NCBI RefSeq assembly: GCF_016595795.1
Contig: NZ_JAENHN010000059.1
Location: forward strand, 62,001-126,000
DNA: 64,000 bases
Direction of reading: 5' to 3'
Source: Clostridium yunnanense
Lineage (GTDB): Bacteria > Bacillota > Clostridia > Clostridiales > Clostridiaceae
Shown: in pieces, positions 8,866-17,567 of the stretch
How the letters are laid out: the number at the start of each line of letters is the position of its first letter
Position numbering within the stretch: the first letter of the stretch is position 1
Program-made: the position numbers and the translations under genes
Notes under the pieces: generated by a model
Seen by the model: the letters and a program-made list of their open reading frames with translations, nothing else
Told to the model about the DNA's origin: nothing
Database searches by the model: none

Positions 8866-10101
8866 TTACACATCCTTTATAAGCTCAGAAGGCTGGAATT
8901 TTCTGATTCTAAGTATTGGAGCCAAAGAAACAAATGCAATGATTATTAAAGCTGTAGCTACTACAATGCTAATCGTGGTGCTACCAGTAGACTCTAAGTA
9001 CACTTTATTACCATCATTATTTTCAGTAGATTTACGAAGTATTAGAATAATTGATGTAATTATTCCTAAAGACATCATAACTAAAAGTGAAACTTCAGCA
9101 AAAAGCATCAAACATAAATGTCTTATAGAAGTGCCCATGGCAAGCTTTATTCCAAATTCTCTTTTTCTTTTTAGAACTAAGGATAGATAAACCGCTATAA
9201 TGCCTAGCAGAGCCAAAATTATAATAATAAAAGCAATTATTAATTCAGAAGAATAGAACTCTAATTCATCATGTATTCTTTTTTGTATTATATCCGCAGG
9301 TAACTTTATTCTAAAGGGCAGTCCTAAACGCTCAGCTTCCTTATCAGCTTTTTCTTTAAAGGCAGAGTAGCTGTTCATATCCTTTAACTCTATATATACA
9401 TCTTGGTAGTACTTAGTGTAATTAACAACACTTTGCATGTCTTTTGGTAAATCTTTAGTTTCTAAATAATGAAGAGGAGTAACTATAAAGTTTTCATTAA
9501 CAGCAGTAAAATTACTTATGTCATTATTTAGAGGAACAAAAACATTTGGTTTAAATATTCCTATTACTTCATATTTTGTTTTAGCATAGTCTTCAATTAT
9601 GTCTCCAACCTTATGTTTAGATTTTAAGTCAGCTGATATGACAATAGGGATATACTCCTTTGTATTGTAGTCTTCAGAACTTAACATCCTGCCAGCTTGG
9701 ATATTGTTTGAGAATTTATTTATGAAAGTATTATCAATTGCACATGCTTTAGTAAAGAGTTTTATAGCATCTTTATCAGTTGGCAATACATCTAATGGAA
9801 TACCATTACTAGAGATATTTCCAGTGACTTTAACTTCGCTTAAAGACGTTGTGTAATCATACCATTGTTTAAGTTGTTCAATTTTTGAAGGTAAAGATTG
9901 TTCATGTGCTGGGTCAACTACACCTGGTCGTACCCAATTTTGATTTATGAAAGAAGTTGCTTTTTTATAATCTGCGATATAACCAATTTTGCTTGCTGCA
10001 AATATTGTTGAAAAAAATGTTATGGTTAGCTGTATATAAACCACCAAGTATAATTTCTTTCTGCTTTTAATTGAGGAAAATAGTTCACTTAAAAAATTCA
10101 T
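8866..10101 (-). CDS. ABC transporter permease, FtsX/MacB type
   Basis: 411 residues. An N-terminal membrane segment (about 16-38) precedes a periplasmic-type domain of some 240 residues, then three membrane segments (about 285-310, 330-355, 375-395), the MacB/LolC topology. The conserved C-terminal LRIRKFQPSELIKDV end is typical. It has AAGGAGGT before its ATG. It lies 14 bases from a second permease and its stop region overlaps the first possible start of the ATPase, so the three genes are probably one transporter with a heterodimeric permease. Confidence 0.85.
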   Translation of the reverse strand: MNFLSELFSSIKSRKKLYLVVYIQLTITFFSTIFAASKIGYIADYKKATSFINQNWVRPGVVDPAHEQSLPSKIEQLKQWYDYTTSLSEVKVTGNISSNGIPLDVLPTDKDAIKLFTKACAIDNTFINKFSNNIQAGRMLSSEDYNTKEYIPIVISADLKSKHKVGDIIEDYAKTKYEVIGIFKPNVFVPLNNDISNFTAVNENFIVTPLHYLETKDLPKDMQSVVNYTKYYQDVYIELKDMNSYSAFKEKADKEAERLGLPFRIKLPADIIQKRIHDELEFYSSELIIAFIIIILALLGIIAVYLSLVLKRKREFGIKLAMGTSIRHLCLMLFAEVSLLVMMSLGIITSIILILRKSTENNDGNKVYLESTGSTTISIVVATALIIIAFVSLAPILRIRKFQPSELIKDV

Positions 10102-10115
10102 TTTTCTATACCTCC

Positions 10116-11228
10116 TTACGATTTAAGCACAGCAGCAGGCTGCATCTTCATAACTTTTTTTAAGATTATGAAGGTTACTATGAATCCGCAGATTACTGAA
10201 AGTAGTAGTATAAGTATGAAATTGGCTAGTGAAGGAGTTATAGAAAATTTAAACAAATCTCCTAAGGAGTAGTTAATGCCATACTGAAGAAGTATTGATA
10301 TCAATGCACCTGTAAGGCTTAAGGCTAGCATTTCTTTAAGTATTTCATAACCTAAAGTATAATTGCCAGCTCCAAAGGTCTTTTTTACTGCAAATTCTTT
10401 AGTTCTATCTAAAATCCAAAATACAGATATATTTGCTACATTTATTATACCTATTACTAGCATTAATAAAATTTCGAATATAGTATTTTTTAAACGGTCA
10501 TTACCAAAGGAAGTGCTGATAACTCTTTCATTTTCTATAGTTGCATCTGGATCCATTTGTAGGATGCCTTCATTAAAGGCTTTCGATTCAGAAGTTGGTT
10601 TCATATCATTTTTTCTAATAAGCACAGATAACTGCATATCTTCATTTATTGTAGCTTGCATTGAAGTTGATAGAGCTTTAAGAGGTATGTAAAGGCTGTT
10701 AGCAAAGGTATCAGAATTCTTGGTTCTTCCCACAATGCCTATAATCTTAAAGGTATCATTTCCTATATTGATATATTTTTCATCACCTTTAGTATAGGTG
10801 CTTTTATCTAAATTTTTTCCTATTACAGCAACTTTAGCACCTTTCTCTATTTCAGTTTGATTAAAATATCTTCCATCTAAAATAGGAACTATATATTCAG
10901 GGAGAATCTTATAATAAACTGCAGTCATATTGGCGGTTTCAGATTTTGTTATACTTAAGCCTTGCCTAAATATTTGTACTTCAGCATTTTCACCAGTGGT
11001 TTCTGATAATTTAATAAACTTCTCAAAATCAATTGAATCAGAAAAGTTAATAGTTTTTCTAGCAATGTGATCAGGATTGCCATTATTAAAATCTAAATCA
11101 GATTGTTTGGCATATGTGCTGTAACTCAGTCCCAAGGAGAGAGCTAGGATGCACACTGCGTATGTTATTATGAGGAAAAAGGAACCTAATGGATGGGTCT
11201 TTATTTGAATTAGTAAGCTTTTCAACAT
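10116..11228 (-). CDS. ABC transporter permease, FtsX/MacB type
   Basis: 370 residues with the same topology as its neighbour: TM1 at about 13-35, an extracytoplasmic domain, and three C-terminal membrane segments. KTFGAGNYTLGYEILKEMLA is the conserved permease stretch after the second TM, and the protein ends LKKVMKMQPAAVLKS. The ATG has AGAGAGGT upstream. It follows the lipoprotein gene by 15 bases and is probably co-transcribed with it. The two permeases are diverged paralogues. Substrate is unknown; the neighbouring secreted protein and lipoproteins are the best candidates for cargo or partners. Confidence 0.85.
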   Translation of the reverse strand: MLKSLLIQIKTHPLGSFFLIITYAVCILALSLGLSYSTYAKQSDLDFNNGNPDHIARKTINFSDSIDFEKFIKLSETTGENAEVQIFRQGLSITKSETANMTAVYYKILPEYIVPILDGRYFNQTEIEKGAKVAVIGKNLDKSTYTKGDEKYINIGNDTFKIIGIVGRTKNSDTFANSLYIPLKALSTSMQATINEDMQLSVLIRKNDMKPTSESKAFNEGILQMDPDATIENERVISTSFGNDRLKNTIFEILLMLVIGIINVANISVFWILDRTKEFAVKKTFGAGNYTLGYEILKEMLALSLTGALISILLQYGINYSLGDLFKFSITPSLANFILILLLSVICGFIVTFIILKKVMKMQPAAVLKS

Positions 11229-11243
11229 AAGATAAGACCTCTC

Positions 11244-12245
11244 TTATTCGATAATTAGTTTTATAGAGTTGGAAATAGCAGTTAAATCGGAAGTTTTTTC
11301 CCAAGGAGCATGAACAAAATATCCAGTAAGATAGTATTCGCCAGGTTTATCTGGTGTCTTAATAGTAATCTTTTTGAACATTGGATTTTTCATATCTTTG
11401 AAATATAAATACTGTTGACCATCTATTGGAATTTGATTGCTGTTTAAAGTTAAAAAAAGTATCCCATCAGTTGCTGCTTGAGGAAATCGTAAAGCAAGAG
11501 AAATGTTTTCGTTTTTCTTTGCCTTAATCACAAGAGATGATCTTTCAATTCCATTACTTTTCTCGGTTTCTGGAATAAATTTTCGATTAATTATTAGAGT
11601 ATTTTGATCAACAGCTCCAGGATAAGTAATATCCTTTCCAGAACTCTTCTTATCATTGGGATCATAGGAAGTTTCATTTCCTATATTTAAATCAACACTT
11701 CTACATATGGAATCACCAATACCTTCTCCAACATATTTGGTGCATTGGGATACTATGGTTAGCTTGTGGGTTCCAGCAAGTGATGAGGTGGGGATTGTCA
11801 AAGTAAGTTTATTATGATCATCGCTTTTTGATTTGTATATATATCTATTAATTTTTGATGTATCATTTCCTACAGAAAATTCCACTTGCTTATAATCAAT
11901 ATAGGCTGTAATAGCAACATCTATATCTTCTTTAGGGATTGGATTTACACCACATGAGGTTTCAAGAACAAACTTGAAATCTTTCGAGTTCCCAATATTT
12001 ATAGATGATTTTGTGTACAGATTATTTTTTTCATCAAAAAAACCAAGTACTAACATAAGAGCACTAATGCTAGGGTGTTTCGTGAAATCACTTATATCTG
12101 TAGCATCATCTTTATTAATAGTTGAATTTGCATTAGATTGCTGCAAATCTGTATTTTCTAAGTTGTTAGAAGACTGAGTGCAGCCATAGAGTAACGTCAC
12201 TGACATCAGTGTTATAAGCAGAAAAAAAGTTAGTATTTTTTTCAT
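11244..12245 (-). CDS. Lipoprotein, paralogue 1 of a tandem family
   Basis: 333 residues with a lipoprotein signal peptide (LLYGC lipobox, Cys near residue 22), a Ser/Asn-rich linker, then two beta-rich parts. The first begins KHPSISALMLVLGFF; the C-terminal 95 residues contain FLTLNSNQIPIDGQQYLYF, KNPMFKKITIKTPDKPGEY and HAPWEKTSDLTAIS. That end is nearly identical in the genes at 13357, 14501 and 15535. AAGGAGG precedes the ATG. It lies just before the permeases, so it may be a surface receptor, immunity or accessory protein of the ABC system. I know no named family for it. Confidence 0.75.
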   Translation of the reverse strand: MKKILTFFLLITLMSVTLLYGCTQSSNNLENTDLQQSNANSTINKDDATDISDFTKHPSISALMLVLGFFDEKNNLYTKSSINIGNSKDFKFVLETSCGVNPIPKEDIDVAITAYIDYKQVEFSVGNDTSKINRYIYKSKSDDHNKLTLTIPTSSLAGTHKLTIVSQCTKYVGEGIGDSICRSVDLNIGNETSYDPNDKKSSGKDITYPGAVDQNTLIINRKFIPETEKSNGIERSSLVIKAKKNENISLALRFPQAATDGILFLTLNSNQIPIDGQQYLYFKDMKNPMFKKITIKTPDKPGEYYLTGYFVHAPWEKTSDLTAISNSIKLIIE

Positions 12246-12359
12246 AGTATAGCCTCCTTAAAATTTCAGAGTTATAAAGAAGTAGCAATTATACTTGTTA
12301 TAATAAACTAGAAATGTTACACAAAGAAAATTTATGTAACATTTCCAGTTTGAATATAA

Positions 12360-12743
12360 TTAGTATGTGGCTGTATATAAAGTTGTACTGTAACCTGGAA
12401 TACTGAAAGAATGAGTTCCATTTACGTGTGTAACGGATGAACTAAATGAATAAGATTGTGATGCTGATGCTGAGTTAGGACCAGCAGTGTATTGGTTTCC
12501 TACAATTGTACTATCAGAATAAGCATATAGTTTTACGTAAGCTGTACCTGAAGCTCCTGAAATGTAGCTTGAAGCACCAGCGGTAGTTATACCTCCTCCA
12601 GATGGTCTACTACAAAAAAGTGTCCCTGAGACAGATGCGCTACCTAGTTGTGCACTTTTACTATCTGAACCTGCGAATGCTGTTGTTGAAGCTAGTACAG
12701 CAAATACTGCTGTTAAAGCTGCTGTTTTTGTAAATTTTCTCAT
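12360..12743 (-). CDS. Small secreted protein, candidate bacteriocin-like peptide
   Basis: 127 residues. A clear signal peptide (basic MRKFTK, hydrophobic core, TTAFAG cleavage near residue 24) leaves a mature part of about 103 residues rich in Ser, Gly, Ala, Thr and Tyr, with one Cys (TLFCSRPSGGG), ending YSTTLYTATY. It has low charge and probable beta structure. Context resembles lactococcin-972-like loci (small Sec-secreted peptide next to a MacB-type ABC exporter), but I see no lactococcin-972 motif. AAAGGGAGAG precedes the ATG. A 16-bp palindrome lies in its leader. Function is inference only. Confidence 0.6.
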   Translation of the reverse strand: MRKFTKTAALTAVFAVLASTTAFAGSDSKSAQLGSASVSGTLFCSRPSGGGITTAGASSYISGASGTAYVKLYAYSDSTIVGNQYTAGPNSASASQSYSFSSSVTHVNGTHSFSIPGYSTTLYTATY

Positions 12744-12785
12744 TTTTGTTCTCTCCCTTTAATCTTAATTTTTTATAATTTTCTA

Positions 12786-12801
12786 ATCTTCGGCCGAAGA
12801 T
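12786..12801. promoter_or_regulatory. Perfect 16-bp palindrome upstream of the secreted protein gene
   Basis: ATCTTCGGCCGAAGAT is an exact palindrome with a GC-rich centre in very AT-rich surroundings, 43-58 bases before the ATG at 12743. On the minus strand a TTTACT...TATAGA pair with a 16-base spacer lies just upstream, placing the palindrome near the likely transcription start, a usual repressor position. Confidence 0.45.
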
Positions 12802-13079
12802 ACGATGTAAATATCTATAAATTACAGTATAAACCAGTAAATACAGTTATTGCAGGGTGTTTTTTTGGACAAGGGTATAAAATTTTAGGAAATAAGTATT
12901 TTTTAGTGTCTTTGTATTGGAAAAGTTGTGAAAATTGAAGTTGGAAATTATATTTTTTGAACTATATTTGGATTATGTTGTTTGTAATATATTGTTCTTT
13001 TAAAAAAATAAGTACTTAAAGTATACTAGAAAATGAGTTTTGGTTATTTTTGAATTAGCAAAATCTAATTTGTTAAAAA

Positions 13080-13235
13080 GTTTCTATCATTAATTACTCT
13101 ATTATGTTAGCAATAGGAAGCAATCTTGCTGGTATTGGTGATGATAATTATGCTCTTATGTTGATAGTTTATTTCTAGTAGGTATTGTTTTTTATCAGAT
13201 AAGCCAATAATATATTTATTTGAAATAATAGGCGC
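13080..13235 (-). pseudogene. Decayed fragment of an ABC ATPase related to the 8181 gene
   Basis: The frame here ends GLSDKKQYLLEINYQHKSII followed by IITNTSKIASYC, which aligns with the part of the intact ATPase after Walker B (TGALD...LLLDINAQGKTVIIITHDSG then IASYC). DNA similarity, including an identical GGTGATGATAATTA, continues past the fragment stop codon into the region matching the ATPase 3' end. The rest of the gene is missing. The upstream part of the frame (to 13334) has no ribosome site and no match I recognise. It shows that a second transporter gene once lay between lipoprotein genes in this cluster. Confidence 0.6.
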
Positions 13236-13356
13236 ACGATTTTCATAATCGATAAAGTTTTCAGCAACATCTGTTTTTGAAGTTGATATTTTGAAACTGA
13301 ACTTTGAGCTCATGTACAATTTATGGACGGCCAATTATTTGTTTAGTAAGCGGCTA

Positions 13357-14355
13357 TCACTCAATAATTAATTTTATAGACTCAGAAATAGCAGTTAAAT
13401 CGGAAGTTTTTTCCCAAGGAGCATGAACAAAATATCCAGTAAGATAGTATTCGCCAGGTTTATCCGGTGTCTTAATAGTAATCTTTTTGAACATTGGATT
13501 CTTCATATCTGAGAAATATAGGTATTGATCGTTAGCTATAGCAATCTGTTCGCTATTTAGAGTTAAAAAAAATATCCCATCATTACTTGCTTGAGGAACT
13601 CGTATTGCTAGTGAGATTTCTTTTCCTTTTTTTGATTTAATTACCTTAGAAGATCTCCTAATACCATCACTTTTTTCATTTTCAGCTATAAAGTTTCTAT
13701 TAATTATAACCATACGCTGATCTATACCTCCTAGATAGGTAATACTCTTCGCTGTAGTTTTTTTATCATCGGTTTTATATGTTGTTTCGCTACCTATATT
13801 TAAATCAAAAGTCTTACATATTGAGTCAATAAAGCCTTCACCTACATATTTAATATTCTGAGATATAATAGTTAATTTATGAGAACCTAAAAGTGAAGAA
13901 GTAGGAAGTATTAATGTAAGTTTATTAGATACATCATTTTTAGCTTTTGAAATATATTTCTTTAACTTTGTTGGATTGCCCTCTACAGAAAAATCCACTT
14001 GTTTGTAATCTATATAAGCTGTAATAGAGTAATCGATTTCTTGTTGTGGTTCAGGATTTACATTATATGAAGTATCAACTATTAACTTTAAATCCTTTGA
14101 AGCTTGAACATTTATGTGGCCTAAGGAAAATCTTTTATTATTCTCATCAAGTAAATTGATTCCTAATCCTAAATTACTAGTGCTTGAATGCTTATTATAA
14201 TCAGAAATGTCTTCAGCAACGTCATTTGTAGAAACTTCAGTTTCTTCAGTTTGTAGTTGCTTGGAAGTGTTTGTGTCGATGTTTTTGTTACAACTAACCA
14301 TCAAAGTTGCAATAAGTGAAATGGACAGTAATAAATAGAGTATGTTCTTTTTCAA
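13357..14355 (-). CDS. Lipoprotein, paralogue 2 of a tandem family
   Basis: 332 residues when started at TTG 14355, which has AAAGGAGG seven bases upstream; the frame is open further but the extension lacks a ribosome site and would hide the signal peptide. The lipobox is MVSC. The rest follows paralogue 1: a KHSSTSNLGLGINLLDE segment, a central domain with YVGEGFIDSICKTFDLNIG, and the near-identical C-terminal 95 residues (KNPMFKKITIKTPDKPGEY). All three full copies have 332-333 residues, so the family length is fixed. Strongest identity lies in the C-terminal domain, consistent with recent duplication or gene conversion. Confidence 0.75.
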   Translation of the reverse strand: MKKNILYLLLSISLIATLMVSCNKNIDTNTSKQLQTEETEVSTNDVAEDISDYNKHSSTSNLGLGINLLDENNKRFSLGHINVQASKDLKLIVDTSYNVNPEPQQEIDYSITAYIDYKQVDFSVEGNPTKLKKYISKAKNDVSNKLTLILPTSSLLGSHKLTIISQNIKYVGEGFIDSICKTFDLNIGSETTYKTDDKKTTAKSITYLGGIDQRMVIINRNFIAENEKSDGIRRSSKVIKSKKGKEISLAIRVPQASNDGIFFLTLNSEQIAIANDQYLYFSDMKNPMFKKITIKTPDKPGEYYLTGYFVHAPWEKTSDLTAISESIKLIIE

Positions 14356-14500
14356 TGGATATCCTCCTTTTAATATAGACGAATCATTTTTTAGCTTCAC
14401 AGTAAGTATTATTTTGAGTTTAGATACTGAAGTAGTGTATGACTGGCAAAATTGGTAATGCAGTTTAGTAAATAGGCACATAATAAGTAAATCTGTTAGC

Positions 14501-15499
14501 TTATTCAACAATTAGTTTTATAGAGTTAGAAACAGCAGTTAAATCAGAAGTCTTTTCCCAAGGAGCATGAACAAAATAAGCATTTAGCGTGTATTCACCT
14601 GATTTTTCGGGAGTTTTTATAGTAACCTTTTTAAACATTGGATTTTTGATATCTGAAAAATATAAATATTGTTGATCATCTATAGGGATTTGTTCACTAT
14701 TTAGAGTCAAGAATAGTAGTCCACCGTTATCTGATTGAGGGAAACGTAGTGCTAAGGAAATACTTTTATCTTTTTTTGCTTTGAATATTTGGGGTGGCAG
14801 ATCTATACCTTTATTGGGATCGGTTTCTACAATGAAATTTCTGTTAACTATAACTTGGCCTTGGTCTATATAAGCCTTTGGAGAAGTTATGTTTTTTCCA
14901 ATACTTTTTTTACCGGTCAGTTCATAGGATGTTTCTTTACCAATATTTATATCAATACTTTTACATATGGATCCTGGAAAACCTTCGCCTACATAATCAT
15001 TAATTTGAGAAACAATTAGCAAACGATGCGAACCTGTTAATGATATGGTTGGTATAGTTAAAGATATTTTATTAGACATATCATTTTTTGATTTAGATGT
15101 GTATCTTTTTAGTTTTGTATTATTAATTGAAAATTCTACTTGTCTATAATCTAAATAGACAGTAAGTGCATAATTTATTGATTCTTGATTTACTGGTTCG
15201 GCAAAGTATTTAGCGTCAACCACCAGCTTTACATCTCCACCAAAAGTAGTATTTATGCAATTATTTTTAAGTTCTTTGGAGTTTTCATCAAGTAGTTCTA
15301 ATACATATCCTAAAGTGTTTATACTTGCATGCTTATTATAGTCTGAAATATCTATGATATCAGCATTGTCAGAAGTAGATGATTCATTAGTTTGTAGTTC
15401 CTCATTAGTATTCAAGTTTTTAGAAGTCCTTGTACAGCCAAAGAGAATTGGTAGTAGTATCAAAAGGATCGTAAGAAAACTAGCTAGGTGCCTCTTCAT
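14501..15499 (-). CDS. Lipoprotein, paralogue 3 of a tandem family
   Basis: 332 residues with a signal peptide and lipobox ILFGC. Layout is the same as paralogues 1 and 2, but the middle is more diverged (LKNNCINTTFGGDVKLVVDA). The conserved C-terminal domain reads KNPMFKKVTIKTPEKSGEYT and ends AVSNSIKLIVE. AGGAGG precedes the ATG. A 145-base gap separates it from paralogue 2, and it follows the truncated copy by 35 bases on the same strand, so transcription likely enters from the right. Confidence 0.75.
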   Translation of the reverse strand: MKRHLASFLTILLILLPILFGCTRTSKNLNTNEELQTNESSTSDNADIIDISDYNKHASINTLGYVLELLDENSKELKNNCINTTFGGDVKLVVDAKYFAEPVNQESINYALTVYLDYRQVEFSINNTKLKRYTSKSKNDMSNKISLTIPTISLTGSHRLLIVSQINDYVGEGFPGSICKSIDINIGKETSYELTGKKSIGKNITSPKAYIDQGQVIVNRNFIVETDPNKGIDLPPQIFKAKKDKSISLALRFPQSDNGGLLFLTLNSEQIPIDDQQYLYFSDIKNPMFKKVTIKTPEKSGEYTLNAYFVHAPWEKTSDLTAVSNSIKLIVE

Positions 15500-15534
15500 A
15501 ATAACCTCCTATAGAAATATAAGTAACTATTAAC

Positions 15535-15840
15535 TTACTCCACAATAAGCTTTATACTACTACATAAAGCAGTTAAATCAGATGTTTTATCCCAAGGGGC
15601 TTGAACAAAGAATCCATTAAGGGAATATTCACCAGGTATATCAGGAGTTTTTATAGTAAGTTTTTTAAACATAGGATTTTTCATGCCTGAAAAATATAGA
15701 TACTTCTGCCCATCAATAGGGATTTGCTCATTGTTAATAGTTAAAAATAATATTCCGTCATCATTTGCTTGTGGAACTCGCACGGCAAGTGAAAGCTCTT
15801 TTCCTTTCTTTGCTTTAATCACTAGTTGGTTACTCATCAT
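15535..15840 (-). pseudogene. Truncated lipoprotein paralogue 4 (C-terminal domain only)
   Basis: About 101 residues covering only the conserved C-terminal domain (LVIKAKKGKELSLAVRVPQA to SIKLIVE). Signal peptide, lipobox and first domain are absent, so as it stands it would be cytosolic. Possible starts are ATG 15840/15837 or GTG 15867. GGGAGG lies 20 bases before the ATGs inside a weak hairpin with ACTTCC, and a TATAAT lies just upstream. Most likely a remnant of a fourth copy whose 5' part was deleted; a deliberately expressed soluble domain is less likely. Confidence 0.6.
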
Positions 15841-16055
15841 TGTTTTGTGGAAGTTTTTACCTCCCACTTATAATTATAAATGACATTTATTACGAAATTC
15901 TTTCGGGATTCTTTCAAAAATCTTAACATTTATAGGAAAAGCATATTTATTTGTAATATTTTTGACTGAAAATATTTGGTGATACATTTTAAAAGCTATA
16001 AAATGTACGTATCAGATATCAAAATTGAGATTTAAGGAGGTTAGACATAGGTAAG

Positions 16056-16256
16056 ATGATTAGAGATGATGGTATGAGGGAAGGAAGAGAAGCTGAAAAA
16101 GTTGAAATACTTATTAAGTTGTTAATTAAGAAGTTTAAAAAGCTTCCACTTGAATATGAGGGGAAAATTAAGCAGTTACCTATAACAGCAATAGATGTTA
16201 TTACCACAGATATTTTTGATATAGAAGCAATAGAAGATTTACAAAAGTATTTTTAG
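16056..16256 (+). pseudogene. Stand-alone C-terminal domain of an Rpn/PD-(D/E)XK family protein
   Basis: 66 codons matching the end of the full-length protein at 29773 (MIRDDGMREGREAEKVEILI to ATDIFDIEAL-like TTDIFDIEAIEDLQKYF). The nuclease part is missing. The DNA match begins at an AAGGAGGT ribosome site (16034-16041) that corresponds to the internal ribosome site of the full-length gene, with ATG 16056 14 bases on. It is therefore either a remnant of a nuclease gene or a free copy of the short intragenic product. Confidence 0.6.
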
Positions 16257-16282
16257 GAAAAAGATAATTAAAAAGAATATGG

Positions 16283-16316
16283 AAACACTAGTTCGTAGAG
16301 CGCTAGTGTTTTTCTT
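16283..16316 (+). terminator. Intrinsic terminator upstream of the Wadjet operon
   Basis: AACACTAG / CTAGTGTT stem with TTTTTCTTG tail. Its AAACAC...GTGTTT shell resembles the terminator repeat found at 44-63 kb. Confidence 0.75.
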
Positions 16317-16538
16317 GTTTTTATGGTAAAATATATGTATGCAAAGGGCTATGCTTATAGGGTTCACATATAGAAACTTAGGTTATACTTGTTCGACTAA
16401 TGCTATATTTAGTGATTATTGGTCTTATATAATTTGAAGGTTGAACTAGGAAGCCTATGAGTTATGTGCGGAAATTAAATAGTAAATCCATATAACATAT
16501 CAAAACAGCCTAAGTAAAATATAAAAAAAGGTGAAGCA
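16317..16538 (+). promoter_or_regulatory. Leader and probable promoter region of the Wadjet operon
   Basis: 222 bases without a gene between the terminator and jetD. TATAAT-like boxes occur (TAAAAT near 16328, TATAAT near 16427) but no convincing -35. A ribosome site AAAAAGGTGA stands seven bases before the jetD ATG. Confidence 0.4.
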
Positions 16539-17567
16539 ATGTATAATCATATAATAGCTTATTTAAAGACATATTTGAAAACATATAGTAAGAGAACAAC
16601 AATAAAGTTAAATGAATTAATAGAGAATGCACCGCAAGGGTATGAACGTGAAGATTTAGCAAAGGCTGTCAAAAGAATTATGGCTAATAATATACTTATA
16701 GCAAAAAATATTAAAAACAATGATGGTAGAAAAGATCCTTTGCCACTTAGATTCACTATAAACAAAAATGAACTTAAAAAGGATTATATTAGAAAGATTC
16801 AAGAGTATAAATCTAAGCTGAGTAATGAACTAGATTTAGAACCATTTTATGATGAAGCAGAAGAAGAGTTCGATAAAGCGCTTCCGTACATAAATAAAGT
16901 GAATGAATACATAATTTCAAATGGTTTGCCTAAAGAAACTGCAACCTCTCAAGAGAGGTCTTTTCATATAACTGGTGACGAGAAGTGGATAGATGAAAAT
17001 GGTGGAAAGTCAGTCCTAACAAAAATTAAGATATACGACAAGCTTAAAATACATAATGGTTCTGATCCACTGATGCTTGCAGTGAATGTTTTAGCTTTTG
17101 ATAAACCACAGCACTATCACTTAATTGTAGAAAATAAGGCGACATTTATAGCTCTTTTAGAAGTTCTATCTGAAACAGAGTTTTGTTCCTTAATCTTTGG
17201 TAGTGGTTGGAAAATAGTGGGGAATATTAATATGCTTGAAAAGCAGACAGGATTAAAGGAAAATAATGTAGTATATTATTTTGGTGATATAGATAATGAA
17301 GGTTTAGCTATATATAATTCCTTAAGTGAAAAAGTATCAGTGAAACTAGCTACAGAGTTTTATAGAGCTTTACTTAAGACGGATTGTAAAGAAGGTAAGA
17401 AAAATCAAAAAAAGAAACCTTCTGCCTTGAAGAATTTTTCAAAGCATTTTGATTTAGAAGAGCAGAAGCTTATACTAGAAAAGCTAGACACTGGCTATTA
17501 CTGGCCTCAGGAAGGCTTGAATAGAACAGAACTTCAGCACATATGGAGGAATAGTACATGGAAATAA
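16539..17567 (+). CDS. jetD: Wadjet system nuclease subunit JetD
   Basis: 342 residues. JetD is the topoisomerase VI-A/Spo11-like nuclease that cuts plasmid DNA extruded by the JetABC SMC motor (known for Wadjet). The N-terminal 90 residues look like a winged-helix part. The C-terminal half carries the TOPRIM acidic sites: a Glu in LIVENKATFIALLEVL (about 205) and the DxD of YYFGDIDNEGLAIYN (about 248), plus a Lys-rich loop KKNQKKKPSALKNF. The C-terminal DUF2220 region ends WPQEGLNRTELQHIW. It is the first gene here, unlike the jetABCD order of type I, and overlaps jetA by 10 bases. Confidence 0.9.
   Translation: MYNHIIAYLKTYLKTYSKRTTIKLNELIENAPQGYEREDLAKAVKRIMANNILIAKNIKNNDGRKDPLPLRFTINKNELKKDYIRKIQEYKSKLSNELDLEPFYDEAEEEFDKALPYINKVNEYIISNGLPKETATSQERSFHITGDEKWIDENGGKSVLTKIKIYDKLKIHNGSDPLMLAVNVLAFDKPQHYHLIVENKATFIALLEVLSETEFCSLIFGSGWKIVGNINMLEKQTGLKENNVVYYFGDIDNEGLAIYNSLSEKVSVKLATEFYRALLKTDCKEGKKNQKKKPSALKNFSKHFDLEEQKLILEKLDTGYYWPQEGLNRTELQHIWRNSTWK

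Noticed and set aside
12360-12743. Secreted protein as a true lactococcin 972 homologue
   Set aside because: Only size, signal peptide and ABC context agree; no matching mature-sequence motif.
12786-12801. Palindrome as a transposon end
   Set aside because: Single copy seen and no element next to it; an operator is the simpler reading.
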